DNA from: Arthrobacter globiformis
GTDB lineage: Bacteria > Actinomycetota > Actinomycetes > Actinomycetales > Micrococcaceae
Assembly (NCBI RefSeq): GCF_030817195.1
Contig: NZ_JAUSYZ010000001.1
Location: forward strand, 3,038,001-3,102,000
Reading direction: 5' to 3'
DNA: 64,000 nt
This document shows positions 1-12,161 of the stretch, piece by piece; positions within the stretch are counted from its first letter, which is position 1; each line of letters starts with the position of its first letter. A model generated the notes under the pieces. The model saw only the letters and a program-made list of their open reading frames with translations. It made no database searches and was not told where the DNA came from. The translations under genes and the position numbers were made by a program.

Positions 1-8
1 TACCGACG

Positions 9-566
9 ATGGTCAGTCAGATGTATGAAGTGACGACGGGCAGCAGCACGCCGCCCGCAGTGCCGACGGATCCGGCTGCGAACGTGCGGGCCGGCGTTAC
101 AGTCTATTTTCTCGGCGGCGAGCAGAACCTGCTCTACGTTGAGGTCAACGGGCAGTGGGTGGAATACATCAAATCCGCCCCGCCGTCTGAGGATCAAAAG
201 CCGGTAGCTCAAGCGCCCCCGACCCAGCCAATTCCTCACACGGATACAAGCCAAAGCCCTAATGCATGGCTTGGCCCTGTCCACTGGGCCGGTTACACCT
301 GCCATAGTCCCGACGAATTGACGCGGGACCGTAAGCGCCGGGTCTACCATGACCCGGCCGCCAGGCCGGACCTGTTCCCTGCTTTTGACGGGCAGCCGCC
401 CACCCAGCCCCTGCCGGTCTTGGAGCTGACCGGCGACCCGGAGGACCCTGCACCCTGGCTCGATCCCGATACAGGGGAGCGGTTCTCCTCCGACCGGGCA
501 AGCTTGGTCCTGAGACTTTTGAGGTACTGCCCTCGAAAACCGTTTACGACTCCCGCTGTTTGGTAA
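9..566 (+). CDS. hypothetical protein, possibly 5'-truncated
   Basis: This 185-codon frame has mostly G/C third positions in its first half, which supports coding. There is no stop between the window edge and the ATG at 9, so the true start may lie outside; a second ATG is at 21. The product starts with a Thr/Pro-rich stretch, then a short segment that looks beta-rich (around VTVYFLGG and LLYVEVNGQW). The second half is Pro/Asp-rich and ends close to the convergent helicase gene. I recognise no domain and propose no function. Confidence 0.45.
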   Translation: MVSQMYEVTTGSSTPPAVPTDPAANVRAGVTVYFLGGEQNLLYVEVNGQWVEYIKSAPPSEDQKPVAQAPPTQPIPHTDTSQSPNAWLGPVHWAGYTCHSPDELTRDRKRRVYHDPAARPDLFPAFDGQPPTQPLPVLELTGDPEDPAPWLDPDTGERFSSDRASLVLRLLRYCPRKPFTTPAVW

Positions 567-652
567 GACACTTCGCCGGACTCTCGAATGAGGAGGGCGG
601 CGGAGCCCTTAGGTTCGAGGACGAGCTGCAGGACGAGGCCCAGGCCAGCTGA

Positions 653-680
653 CAGCGCCGGTTCCGTCAGCGCCGGTTCC
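653..680. repeat. 13-bp direct repeat, period 15
   Basis: CAGCGCCGGTTCC occurs at 653-665 and again at 668-680, in the short gap between two convergent genes. It is probably a small replication-slippage duplication. I see no hairpin here. Confidence 0.5.
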
Positions 681-686
681 CCAGGC

Positions 687-3233
687 TCAAAGGCGGTTGA
701 CCGCGGTGACCCGGACCACAGCAGTGCCCGTCTCATCCGAGGCAGCCAGGTCCACCTCGGCGGAGATCCCCCAGTCGTGGTTCCCGGCCGGGTCATCGAA
801 GATCTGCCGGACCTTCCAAACGCCGGGCGCCTCGGTGATGATGAGCAGCCCGGGCCCCCGGGCGTCAGGGCCGGTGCCGATGTCGTCGTGTTCGTCGAAG
901 TAGTCGTCCAGGACGTCTTCCCAGCGATCCGCATCCCAGCCGGCGTCGCCGTCGAGCTCGCCCAGGGCAGCGGCGTCCTCGTCGGCAAAAAGCTCGACCC
1001 GCCGGAACATCTCGTTGCGGACCATGACCCGGAAGGCCCGGATGTTGGACGTCAGGGACGGCGGCGGGGGAGGCGGGGCATCGTGCGGCGTCGGGGCGGC
1101 ACCGGAAGTCAGTTCCTCCCACTCGTCCAGGAGGCTGGAATCCACCTGGCGCACCAACTCGCCGAGCCAGGAGATCAGATCCTCGAGGTCCTCCCGCAGC
1201 GCATCCTGCGGCACGGTCTGCCGGAGTGCCTTGAAGCCGTCCGCCAGGTACCGCAGCACGATGCCCTCGGATCGGGCAAGGCCGTAGAACTGCACGAACT
1301 CGCCGAAGTTCATCGCTCGCTCGTACATGTCCCGGATGACCGACTTGGGAGCCAGCTCAAAGTCGCCCACCCACGGGGCTGCCTTGCGGTACACCTCGAA
1401 GGCCTCGCCCAGGATTTCCGCGAGCGGCTGGGGATAGGTGACCTCGTCAAGCATGGCCATCCGCTGCTCATACTCGATGCCGTCGGCCTTCATGGCGGCC
1501 ACGGCCTCGCCGCGTGCCTTCTTCTGCTGCGCAGAGAGGATCTGCCGTGGCTTCTCAAGTGTGGCTTCAATTACTGAGACCACGTCGACCGCGTAGGACG
1601 GCGATTCCGGATCCATCAGGTCCAGCGCGGCCAGGGCAAACGGGGAAAGTGGCTGGTTCAGGGCGAAGTTCGGCTGCAGATGGACAGTCAGGCGCACCGT
1701 GCGGCCGTCCGCCCCCTGTTCAGCAGCCGGGATGCGCTCCACCACCTCGGCCGCGAGCAGCTCCCGGTAGATCCCCAAGGCCTTCTTCATCAGCCGGAGC
1801 TGGGAGGGACGGGTTTCGTGGTTCTCGGTGAGGAGCCGGCGGGCCGCGGCGAACGGGTCGCCCGGACGCTCCATGAGGTTCATGAGCATCGCGTGGGTCA
1901 CGGTGAAGCTGGAGTTCAGCGGCTCGGGCACGGATTCCACGAGCCGGTTGTAGGTGGGCTGGCCCCAGGACACGAACCCCTCCGGCGGCTTCTTCTTCAC
2001 CACCTGGCGCAGCTTGCGCTGGTCATCGCCGAATTTCGCGGTGGCCTTGGCCATCGCCTTGACGTTCTCCACCACGTGCTCGGGGGCCTGCACCACCACG
2101 GTGCCGGCCGTGTCATAGCCGGCACGGCCGGCCCTCCCGGCAATCTGGTGGAACTCACGGGAGTTAAGCAGGCGGGTGCGTACGCCGTCGTACTTGCTCA
2201 GGGCGGTGAGCACGACGGTACGGATGGGCACGTTGATCCCCACGCCCAGCGTGTCCGTACCGCAGATGACCTTGAGCAGGCCGGCCTGGGCCAGCTGCTC
2301 CACCAGCCGGCGGTACTTGGGCAGCATGCCCGCATGGTGCACGCCGATGCCGTGCCGGACGAGGCGGTTCAGAGTCTTGCCGAAGCCCGCCGCGAAACGG
2401 AAGTTCGCGATGAGCTCGGCGATCCTGTCCTTTTCCTCGCGCGTGCACACGTTGATGCTCATGAGCGTCTGGGCGCGCTCGATGGCCTCCGCCTGGCTGA
2501 AATGCACCACATAGACCGGCACCTCCTTGGTGCCCAGCAGTTCTTCGAGGGTCTCGTGGACCGGCGTCTCGCGGTAGTAGTAGTGCAGGGGAATGGGGCG
2601 TTCGGCCGAGCTGACGGTGGTGGTCGGCCGTCCCGTGAGTTCGGTCATGCCGGCCTCGAACCGGCTGACGTCGCCCAGCGTGGCGGACATGAGGAGGAAC
2701 TGTGCCTGCGGAAGTTCCAGCAGCGGAACCTGCCACGCCCAGCCGCGCTGCGGATCGGAGTAGAAATGGAACTCGTCCATGATCACGGCGCCCAGTTCGG
2801 CCGCCGCGCCTTCGCGCAGGGCGGTGTTGGCCAGGATCTCGGCGGTGCAGCAGATGATCGGGGCGTCCTGGTTCACCCCGGAGTCGCCGGTGATCATGCC
2901 GACGTTCTCCGCCCCGAAGATCTCGCAGAGGGCGAAGAACTTCTCGGACACCAGGGCCTTGATGGGGGCCGTGTAGTAGCTACGCTCGCCGCGGGCCATC
3001 GCCTGGAAATGCGCGGCAACGGCGACCAGGGACTTGCCGGATCCGGTGGGCGTCGCGAGGATCACGTTGGCGCCCGAGGCCAGTTCCATGATCGCCTCGT
3101 CCTGGGCGGGGTAGAGCTGCAGGCCCCGGCTTTCAGTCCACTCCACGAAGCGCTCGTACAGCGTGTCCGGGTCCGCGACGGTTCCGGTCGTGATCCGTGC
3201 GGAGGGGGCGGGGAGCTGTTCAACGAGTTTCAT
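687..3233 (-). CDS. Ski2/Mtr4-like DEAD/DEAH-box RNA helicase (DUF3516 type)
   Basis: This is an 848-aa superfamily 2 ATP-dependent helicase, probably acting on RNA. Visible motifs are motif I TPTGSGKS at residues 61-68, motif II DEFH at about 153-156, SAT (MSATLGD), a helicase C-terminal domain with HHAGMLPKYR and GTDTLGVGINVP, and motif VI QIAGRAGRAGYD. A long C-terminal half follows, as in actinobacterial DUF3516 helicases. The ATG at 3233 is preceded by GGAAGG. The Pro-rich segment near residue 720 (PPPPPP) is probably a flexible linker. The gene stands alone and diverges from the methyltransferase. Confidence 0.9.
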   Translation of the reverse strand: MKLVEQLPAPSARITTGTVADPDTLYERFVEWTESRGLQLYPAQDEAIMELASGANVILATPTGSGKSLVAVAAHFQAMARGERSYYTAPIKALVSEKFFALCEIFGAENVGMITGDSGVNQDAPIICCTAEILANTALREGAAAELGAVIMDEFHFYSDPQRGWAWQVPLLELPQAQFLLMSATLGDVSRFEAGMTELTGRPTTTVSSAERPIPLHYYYRETPVHETLEELLGTKEVPVYVVHFSQAEAIERAQTLMSINVCTREEKDRIAELIANFRFAAGFGKTLNRLVRHGIGVHHAGMLPKYRRLVEQLAQAGLLKVICGTDTLGVGINVPIRTVVLTALSKYDGVRTRLLNSREFHQIAGRAGRAGYDTAGTVVVQAPEHVVENVKAMAKATAKFGDDQRKLRQVVKKKPPEGFVSWGQPTYNRLVESVPEPLNSSFTVTHAMLMNLMERPGDPFAAARRLLTENHETRPSQLRLMKKALGIYRELLAAEVVERIPAAEQGADGRTVRLTVHLQPNFALNQPLSPFALAALDLMDPESPSYAVDVVSVIEATLEKPRQILSAQQKKARGEAVAAMKADGIEYEQRMAMLDEVTYPQPLAEILGEAFEVYRKAAPWVGDFELAPKSVIRDMYERAMNFGEFVQFYGLARSEGIVLRYLADGFKALRQTVPQDALREDLEDLISWLGELVRQVDSSLLDEWEELTSGAAPTPHDAPPPPPPSLTSNIRAFRVMVRNEMFRRVELFADEDAAALGELDGDAGWDADRWEDVLDDYFDEHDDIGTGPDARGPGLLIITEAPGVWKVRQIFDDPAGNHDWGISAEVDLAASDETGTAVVRVTAVNRL

Positions 3234-3350
3234 TGCCTTCCAGCTTAGTGCCAGCGCGTCCCTGAACGGTTTCGGTCCGGTCCGGCGCTAGGCTCACTCT
3301 GCCAGGACAAGACTTCAACGACCTAGCTTCAACGAACAACCGGAGGCCAT

Positions 3351-4124
3351 GTGTGGGATCCCGCCAAATACGTCCAGTTTGGGGACTACCGGCAGCGTCC
3401 GTTCTTTGACCTGACCGGCCGCGTCCTCCCCGACGCCCCGCGGCAGGTGGTGGACCTGGGCTGCGGTCCCGGCAACCTGACCGCCACGCTCGCGGCCCGC
3501 TGGCCCGATGCGCGGGTGGTGGGCCTGGACTCCTCCGCCGAAATGCTGGCCACGGCCGAACAGCACCGGCAGTCCGCGCCGGGACTGGAGTTCAGGCTCG
3601 GGGACATCGTTTCCTGGGTGCCCTCCGCGGACACCGACGTGGTGGTGAGCAACGCGGCGCTGCAGTGGGTCCCCGGGCACCCCGAACTGCTGGCGGGCTG
3701 GCTGGAGGCCCTGAAGCCGGGCGCGTGGTTCGCACTCCAGGTGCCGGGCAACTTCACGTCCGCGTCCCATACCCTGATGCGTGACGTCGCCGAGTCGCCG
3801 AAGTGGGCCGGGAAGCTTGCCGGCGTGCTGCGCCACGATGAGGCGGTGGCGCACCCCGCACGCTACCTGGAGATCATGCTCGACGCCGGGTGCGCGGCAG
3901 ACGCGTGGGAAACCACCTACCAGCAGATACTCACGGGCGAAAACCCGGTGCTGGATTGGGTGCGCGGCGCCGGCCTGCGGCCCGTGCTGGCTGCGCTGTC
4001 GGCGGACGATGCCGCCGAGTTCGAGGCCGAATACGGCGCCCGCCTGGCCGAGGCCTACCCGGCTACGCCGCACGGCACGGTGTACCCGTTCCGCAGGATC
4101 TTCGCGGTGGCCCGCAAGCTTTAG
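3351..4124 (+). CDS. tam: SAM-dependent methyltransferase, trans-aconitate 2-methyltransferase family
   Basis: This 257-aa class I SAM-dependent methyltransferase has motif I VVDLGCGPGNLT near residue 32, motif II VGLDSS about 22 residues later, and a Tam-like N terminus (WDPAKYVQFGDYRQRPFFDL). Family members esterify trans-aconitate, which protects aconitase; the substrate here is inferred from similarity alone. The start is GTG 3351, preceded by CGGAGG at 3341-3346. An ATG at 3349 is out of frame. The gene is monocistronic, between the helicase and the ABC exporter. Confidence 0.8.
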   Translation: MWDPAKYVQFGDYRQRPFFDLTGRVLPDAPRQVVDLGCGPGNLTATLAARWPDARVVGLDSSAEMLATAEQHRQSAPGLEFRLGDIVSWVPSADTDVVVSNAALQWVPGHPELLAGWLEALKPGAWFALQVPGNFTSASHTLMRDVAESPKWAGKLAGVLRHDEAVAHPARYLEIMLDAGCAADAWETTYQQILTGENPVLDWVRGAGLRPVLAALSADDAAEFEAEYGARLAEAYPATPHGTVYPFRRIFAVARKL

Positions 4125-4247
4125 GGCAGCCGCTCCCGCCGCGCGGGCAATGTCCCGCGCGGTCCCATGTGATCTGGCTTACAATGGCCAAGCGGCTATT
4201 GGGGGCCTGCCCAGGCTCCCGTACGCCTTGGCGATGGAGGAGGCGCG

Positions 4248-6043
4248 GTGCTGATTGGCTTAATGCTCCGCCTCCTCGGCGAGCACCGGCCCGCTGTCTG
4301 GGCGATCATCGTGCTGCAGGTGGTGCAGACGGCAGGAAACCTGCTGCTGCCGACGCTGAACGCCAGCATCATCGACGACGGGATCCTCGCCAACCAGCCC
4401 GGGGTAATCCTGGGGCTTGGCGGCTGGATGCTGGTGCTCACCGCCGTGCAAGCCGCAGCCGCCCTCGGTGCCGGGTACCTTGGGGCTGACGTCGCCATGA
4501 AAATCGGCCACCGCCTGAGACGGGAGCTGTTCTCCCAGTCCAGGTCCAGGCGATGTCGTCCCAGGAGGTCGGGACTTTCGGCACCCCCAGCCTCGTCACC
4601 AGGGCCACCAACGACGTCCAGCAAATCCAGACCTTCGCGGTCCTGGTCTTCACTATGCTCGCCGCCGCGCCGGTCATGGGCATCGGGGGAATCATCCTGG
4701 CCGTCCAGCAGAATGCGGCCTTGTCCTCCGTCGTAATCTTCATAGTCCCGGTGCTGGTGCTCATCATGTACTTGATCGTGCGCCGCCTTATCCCGCTCTA
4801 CCGGCAGGGCCAGGCCCTCATCGACGGCATCACCCGGATCCTCCGCGAACAGATCATTGGCGCCAACGTCATCAGGGGTTTTGTCCGGCAGAAACATGAG
4901 GTTGCCCGTTTCACGGAGGCCAACAGGCGGCTGACCAGCAACAACCTTCAGTCCGCGCTCCTGGTCGCGGGCATGCTCCCGATGATCATGATCGTGGTGA
5001 ACCTCTCTTCGGTGGCCGTGGTCTGGTTCGGTGGGCAACTGATCGGCAGCGGCAACATGGAAGTGGGCGCCCTCACGGCCCTCATCGCCTATATCCTGCA
5101 GATCCTGCTGGCAATCATGATGGCGATGTATGTGTTCAGTACCGCACCGCGCGCGGCCGTATGCGCCGAGCGGATCCAGGACGTGCTGGACGTCACACCG
5201 GCACTGGCTGTGCCCGCCGCGCCCTGGCCCGACGCGGCGGGGCCCATCGCGGAGCCGGCAACTGGGTCGCCGGCAAACGCGGAGCCGGCAACCGCGGACG
5301 GCGGGGGAGTGGAGTTCAGCCACGTCTGGTTCGCCTATCCGGGGGCAGAGTCCCCGGTCCTGGCCGACGTCTCTTTTACTGCCGGACCGGGCACCACCAC
5401 GGCCATCATTGGTGCGACCGGCAGCGGCAAGACCACGCTCCTGAATCTCCTGCCGCGGTTCCTGAATGCCACCTCAGGTGAAATCCGCCTCGGCGGAGCT
5501 GACATCCGTAACCTGCCTGCTGACCGGCTTCGGGAACGGATTTCGCTGGTGCCGCAGCACTCCTATCTCTTCTCAGGCACTGTAGCGAGCAACCTGCGGA
5601 TGGCCTCGCCGGATGCCACGGAGGACGCCCTGTGGAAGGCCCTTCGGTTGGCACAGGCCGACGGCTTCGTCCGCCTGCTCCCGGACGGCCTTAATGCCGC
5701 CGTCGCCCAGGGCGGGGCCGGGCTTTCGGGCGGGCAGCGGCAGCGCCTCTGCATTGCCCGCGCCATGCTCCGCACCGCGGACCTTTACCTGTTTGACGAC
5801 AGTTTTTCCGCCCTGGACTATGCCACCGAGGCTGCAGTCACCCGGGCGCTGGAGCCCGTGCTGGCAGCAGCAACCGTGCTCATGGTGGCCGAACGCATCC
5901 CGACCATCATGGGTGCGGACCGGATCCTGGTGCTCGAGGAAGGCCGGCTTGTCGCCCAGGGAACCCACGCTGAACTGCTGGTCTCCTCGCCCACCTACCG
6001 GGAGATCGCCGAGTCGCAGCTGGCCCTCGATGAGCAGCCATGA
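4248..6043 (+). pseudogene. ABC exporter permease-ATPase subunit, frameshifted by a 5-bp duplication
   Basis: The first half of a type IV ABC exporter pair begins at GTG 4248, with GGAGGAGG at 4237-4244. The frame breaks after residue 97. TCCAG at 4539-4543 is an extra copy beside TCCAG at 4545-4549; removing five bases restores LFSQVQAMSSQEVGTFG and joins both frames into a full-length protein of about 596 aa. The 3' part (ATG 4553) has no ribosome-binding site. It holds Walker A GATGSGKTT, signature LSGGQRQR, and a Walker B ending in DD where the catalytic Glu is expected. The usual H-loop His is replaced by Glu (VAERIPTI). It is therefore the degenerate-site subunit and partner of the next gene. 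The break may be a real mutation or an assembly error. Confidence 0.85.
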
Positions 6044-6073
6044 GAACCGGGCAGCCATGAGGGGCGGGCGCCC

Positions 6074-7933
6074 ATGAAGGGCACGCACGCCGCCGAACGC
6101 AAAACGGGCAGTTTCCTGCCGGCGGCCACACGGCTCCTGGGCTTGCTGCGCCCGTTCAAGGGCAGGATGGCCCTGGCCGTCGCGGCGACCTGCGGCTTCG
6201 CCGCCCTCAATGTGGCAGCTCCGAAGCTCCTTGGTGACGCCACCGACGTCATCGTCGACGGTTTTATGCACGGCACGTTCGACGCCGGCAAGCTGGCCGC
6301 GCTGCTCGCCGCGGTGTCGCTGATGTACGTCGGGACCTCGGTCTTCAACTGGGTCCAGGGAGCCCTGACCGCCCAGACTGTGCAGCGGCTTGTTTTCGGC
6401 CTTCGCGCCGCCGTCGAGGACAAACTGCACCGGCTGCCGTCCGCGCACTTCCACGAGCAGGCCAGGGGCGATGTCCTCAGCAGGGCCACCAACGACGTCG
6501 ACAACATCTCGCAGGCGCTCAACCAGCTGCTCACGCAGCTGATCATGTCCGTTCTGATGCTGTGCGGTTCGCTGGCCATGATGCTGTGGATCTCCCCGCT
6601 GCTGGCCGCCATCGCCCTCTTGTCCGTGCCCCTGTCCACGCTGATAACGGTGTTCATGGCGCGCCAGTCCCAGGCCTATTTCACCGCCCAATGGGCATCC
6701 ACCGGGGAGCTGAACGCCCATATCGAGGAGTTCATCACCGGTCACGAGGTGATCAAGGCATTTGGGCAGCAGCAAACGGTGTCGGCCATCTTCGGCCGCG
6801 GCAACGACCGGCTGGCCCGCAGCAGCGCCCGCGCCCAATTCGTCTCCGGAGCCGTGCAGCCGCTCATGGTCTTCGTCGCCAACCTCAACTATGTTGCGGT
6901 GGCCGTCGTCGGCGCCCTGCAGGTGGCGGCCGGCGGCATGACGATCGGCGGCATCCAGGCGTTCATCCAGTTCAGCCGCCTCTTCACCCAGCCGATGGGC
7001 CAGATCGGCGGCATGCTTACCCTCATGCAGTCCTGCGCAGCCTCAGCGGAACGGGTCTTCGCCCTCCTGGACGAGCCCGAGATCCCCCGCGAGGACCAGG
7101 CTCTGGCCCGCCAGGAAAACCTCCGCGGCCGGATTGATTTCGAGGACGTCACCTTCGCATATACCCCGGGGGCGCCGGCCGTCAGCGGGCTGTCGTTCTC
7201 CGTCCTCCCGGGCCAGACCGTGGCCATCGTGGGCCACACAGGCGCCGGCAAGACCACCGTGGTGAACCTCCTTATGCGCTTCTATGAGCTCGATTCAGGC
7301 CGCATCACGATCGACGGTACGGACATCGCCACGGTGCCTGTGGACTCGCTGCGGTCCAATTTCGCCGTGGTCATGCAGGACGTCTGGCTGTTCAGCGGCA
7401 CGGTGCGCGACAACATCGAATACGGCTGGCCCGGGGCGGATGATGACCAGATACTGGCAGCAGCCGAGGCCAGCCACGTGGACCACTTTGTGCGGTCGCT
7501 GCCCGCCGGTTACGGCACGGTCCTGCGGGACGACGGCGATTCGCTGAGCCAGGGCCAAAGGCAGCTGATCACCATCGCGCGGGCCCGGCTCGCCGACCGC
7601 AGCGTCCTGATCCTGGATGAGGCAACAAGTTCCGTTGACACCCGGACCGAGGTGCAGATCAAGCTCGCGATGAACCGGTTGAGGCAGGGCAAGACGAGCT
7701 TCATCATTGCCCACAGGTTGTCCACCGTGCGCGACGCTGATCTAATTCTCGTCATGGATCACGGACGCATTGTTGAACAGGGGACGCACAGCAGCCTGCT
7801 GTCCGTGGACGGCCATTACCGGCACCTGTATGAGGCCCAGTTCCGCGGGGTGGACCGCGAACTCGGCGCCATCCGCCGGCACCACGGCAGGCACGCCGCC
7901 GGCCAGCAGCGCTACCGGGAGTCCGGCCTGTGA
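6074..7933 (+). CDS. ABC exporter permease-ATPase subunit (consensus-site half)
   Basis: This 619-aa transmembrane-domain/ATPase fusion lies 30 nt after the preceding half-transporter. It has about six N-terminal membrane segments (residues ~30-310). The C-terminal ATPase carries Walker A GHTGAGKTT, signature LSQGQRQ (third position deviant), Walker B LILDEATSSVD with the catalytic Glu, and the H-loop IIAHRLST. The LSQGQ signature would pair with the degenerate Walker site of the other subunit, as in heterodimeric exporters of the TM287/288 type. The substrate is unknown; lipids or drugs are usual. If the partner is really broken, this subunit may be non-functional or a homodimer. Confidence 0.9.
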   Translation: MKGTHAAERKTGSFLPAATRLLGLLRPFKGRMALAVAATCGFAALNVAAPKLLGDATDVIVDGFMHGTFDAGKLAALLAAVSLMYVGTSVFNWVQGALTAQTVQRLVFGLRAAVEDKLHRLPSAHFHEQARGDVLSRATNDVDNISQALNQLLTQLIMSVLMLCGSLAMMLWISPLLAAIALLSVPLSTLITVFMARQSQAYFTAQWASTGELNAHIEEFITGHEVIKAFGQQQTVSAIFGRGNDRLARSSARAQFVSGAVQPLMVFVANLNYVAVAVVGALQVAAGGMTIGGIQAFIQFSRLFTQPMGQIGGMLTLMQSCAASAERVFALLDEPEIPREDQALARQENLRGRIDFEDVTFAYTPGAPAVSGLSFSVLPGQTVAIVGHTGAGKTTVVNLLMRFYELDSGRITIDGTDIATVPVDSLRSNFAVVMQDVWLFSGTVRDNIEYGWPGADDDQILAAAEASHVDHFVRSLPAGYGTVLRDDGDSLSQGQRQLITIARARLADRSVLILDEATSSVDTRTEVQIKLAMNRLRQGKTSFIIAHRLSTVRDADLILVMDHGRIVEQGTHSSLLSVDGHYRHLYEAQFRGVDRELGAIRRHHGRHAAGQQRYRESGL

Positions 7934-8310
7934 CCGCCGGCGATGCCTTCCCGGGGCGGTGGAAGCCGAACACCGGCAGCTCCGTGGCCCTCTTTGAGCA
8001 GCTGCGGCTCCACGTGATCGAACAGGCGGACCAGGGAAAGCTTGCCCCCGGCACGCGGCTGCCGGCAGTGCGGGCCCTCGCCGGAACCCTCGGCGTGGCA
8101 CCCCACACGGTGGCCCGGGCGTACAAGGAACTCGAAGCTGCGGGCGTCGTCGCCACCAAGGGCCGCAACGGGACGGTGGTCTGCGCCCGCGACGAGCGTT
8201 GGGGGGCTTTGTCCGAGGCCGCAGCCGATTATGCCGCAGCCGCCAAATCCCAAGGCGCAACTTTCGCCCAGGCGGTGCACCTGCTGGCGGCTGCCTACGA
8301 CGCTGAGTAG
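7930..8310 (+). CDS. GntR-family (YtrA-like) transcriptional regulator
   Basis: This 126-aa protein has a winged helix at residues ~15-80 (LRLHVIEQADQGKLAPGTRL, LGVAPHTVARAYKELEAAG) and only a short C-terminal tail. That makes it the YtrA subfamily of GntR, which usually controls an adjacent ABC transporter. Its GTG start overlaps the exporter stop (GTGA), so it is translationally coupled and is probably an autoregulating repressor of the exporter operon. The effector is unknown. Confidence 0.88.
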   Translation: MTAGDAFPGRWKPNTGSSVALFEQLRLHVIEQADQGKLAPGTRLPAVRALAGTLGVAPHTVARAYKELEAAGVVATKGRNGTVVCARDERWGALSEAAADYAAAAKSQGATFAQAVHLLAAAYDAE

Positions 8311-8341
8311 CGGGGGTGGCGTAGCACACCCGCGTGGATAT

Positions 8342-8364
8342 TCGAAGAAGTTTTCGACTAGCAT
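8342..8364 (+). promoter_or_regulatory. LexA (SOS) box and -10 element of uvrA
   Basis: TCGAAG-AAGT-TTTCGA at 8342-8357 matches the actinobacterial LexA consensus TCGAAC-N4-GTTCGA at 10 of 12 positions. It is followed directly by TAGCAT (8359-8364), a TANNNT -10 element only 7 nt from the GTG of uvrA. A LexA-repressed, leaderless transcript is the simple reading. Confidence 0.75.
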
Positions 8365-8370
8365 TAGTGG

Positions 8371-11295
<2,925 letters not shown>

Positions 11296-11325
11296 CAGGG
11301 CCAAAGCCGGACGCCCACCAAGAAA

Positions 11326-11355
11326 GGCGGCCCCCAGGACAACTGGCGGGCCGCC
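11326..11355 (+). terminator. hairpin after uvrA
   Basis: GGCGGCCC (11326-11333) pairs with GGGCCGCC (11348-11355) around a 14-nt loop. There is no strong T tract, as is common in high-GC actinobacteria. Confidence 0.5.
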
Positions 11356-11444
11356 GTCGTCGTTAAACTACTCGATCGTGGCCGAAGTATTCTTCGAACG
11401 GCATACGAGTTTGAGCAGGCGTGCCATCATGAGAAACTAAGCCG

Positions 11445-12161
11445 GTGACTTCAACAACAGTGCCCGTGATCTTCGACCTGGACGGCACTCTTGTCGATCC
11501 GGCCGGCGGGATAACAGACGGAATTGCCGCGGCCCTCACCGAACATGGCCTTGCTGTCCCAAGCCAGGACCTTCTAGACGCGATGGTGGGTCCCAAGCTG
11601 AGCGATTCCCTGCTGAACGTCGCGGCTGTTCCGCCGGCCATGCTCAGGGCGGTCATCCGGACCTACCGGATGCATTACCTGGACTCCGGCATTTCCCAGA
11701 GCCGCCTGTACCCGGGCATCGTTGACCTGCTGGACGGCTATGTCGCGGCGGGGCGGCCCGTCGCGGTGGCGACGCAAAAGCCGGAAGCCCTTGCGCACAT
11801 CGTGCTTGAACACCACAAAATCGCTCGCCGGTTCCTCACCATCAAAGGCTCAGCCGCGGATGAGACCGCGGCTGCGGCCGGTCCGGTCGGCAAGAGCGGC
11901 ATCATCGCCGCTGCCATGACGGCCCTCGGAACGCAGCATGCCGTGATGGTGGGCGACCGTGCGCAGGACGTGGCCGGAGCGTTGGCCAACGGACTCGACT
12001 GCATCGGCGTCAGCTGGGGTTTTGCGCCCGACGGCGAACTGGAGGCAGCTGGAGCGGTGGCCGTCGTGCACGACACCGCCGGCCTGTGCGCCAAGGTCGA
12101 GGAGCTGGAGAACGTCCGTGCCGCAGCCCTGAGCGAGGTGCGCAACGATGGAGCTGTTTGA
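11445..12161 (+). CDS. HAD-superfamily hydrolase, phosphoglycolate-phosphatase-like
   Basis: This 238-aa haloacid-dehalogenase fold phosphatase has motif I FDLDGTLVD at residues ~8-16, holding the nucleophile Asp and the acid/base Asp. It has a helical cap and a C-terminal motif IV VMVGDRAQDVAGA. The motifs fit the Gph/PpaX group that dephosphorylates small phosphate esters; the substrate cannot be read from sequence. It uses a GTG start. The last 14 nt overlap the acyltransferase gene, so the two are co-translated. Confidence 0.88.
   Translation: MTSTTVPVIFDLDGTLVDPAGGITDGIAAALTEHGLAVPSQDLLDAMVGPKLSDSLLNVAAVPPAMLRAVIRTYRMHYLDSGISQSRLYPGIVDLLDGYVAAGRPVAVATQKPEALAHIVLEHHKIARRFLTIKGSAADETAAAAGPVGKSGIIAAAMTALGTQHAVMVGDRAQDVAGALANGLDCIGVSWGFAPDGELEAAGAVAVVHDTAGLCAKVEELENVRAAALSEVRNDGAV

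Noticed and set aside
11392..11410. A second LexA box upstream of the HAD gene (TCGAACGGCATACGAG)
   Set aside because: Only the left half-site matches; the right half (TACGAG) does not fit GTTCGA.
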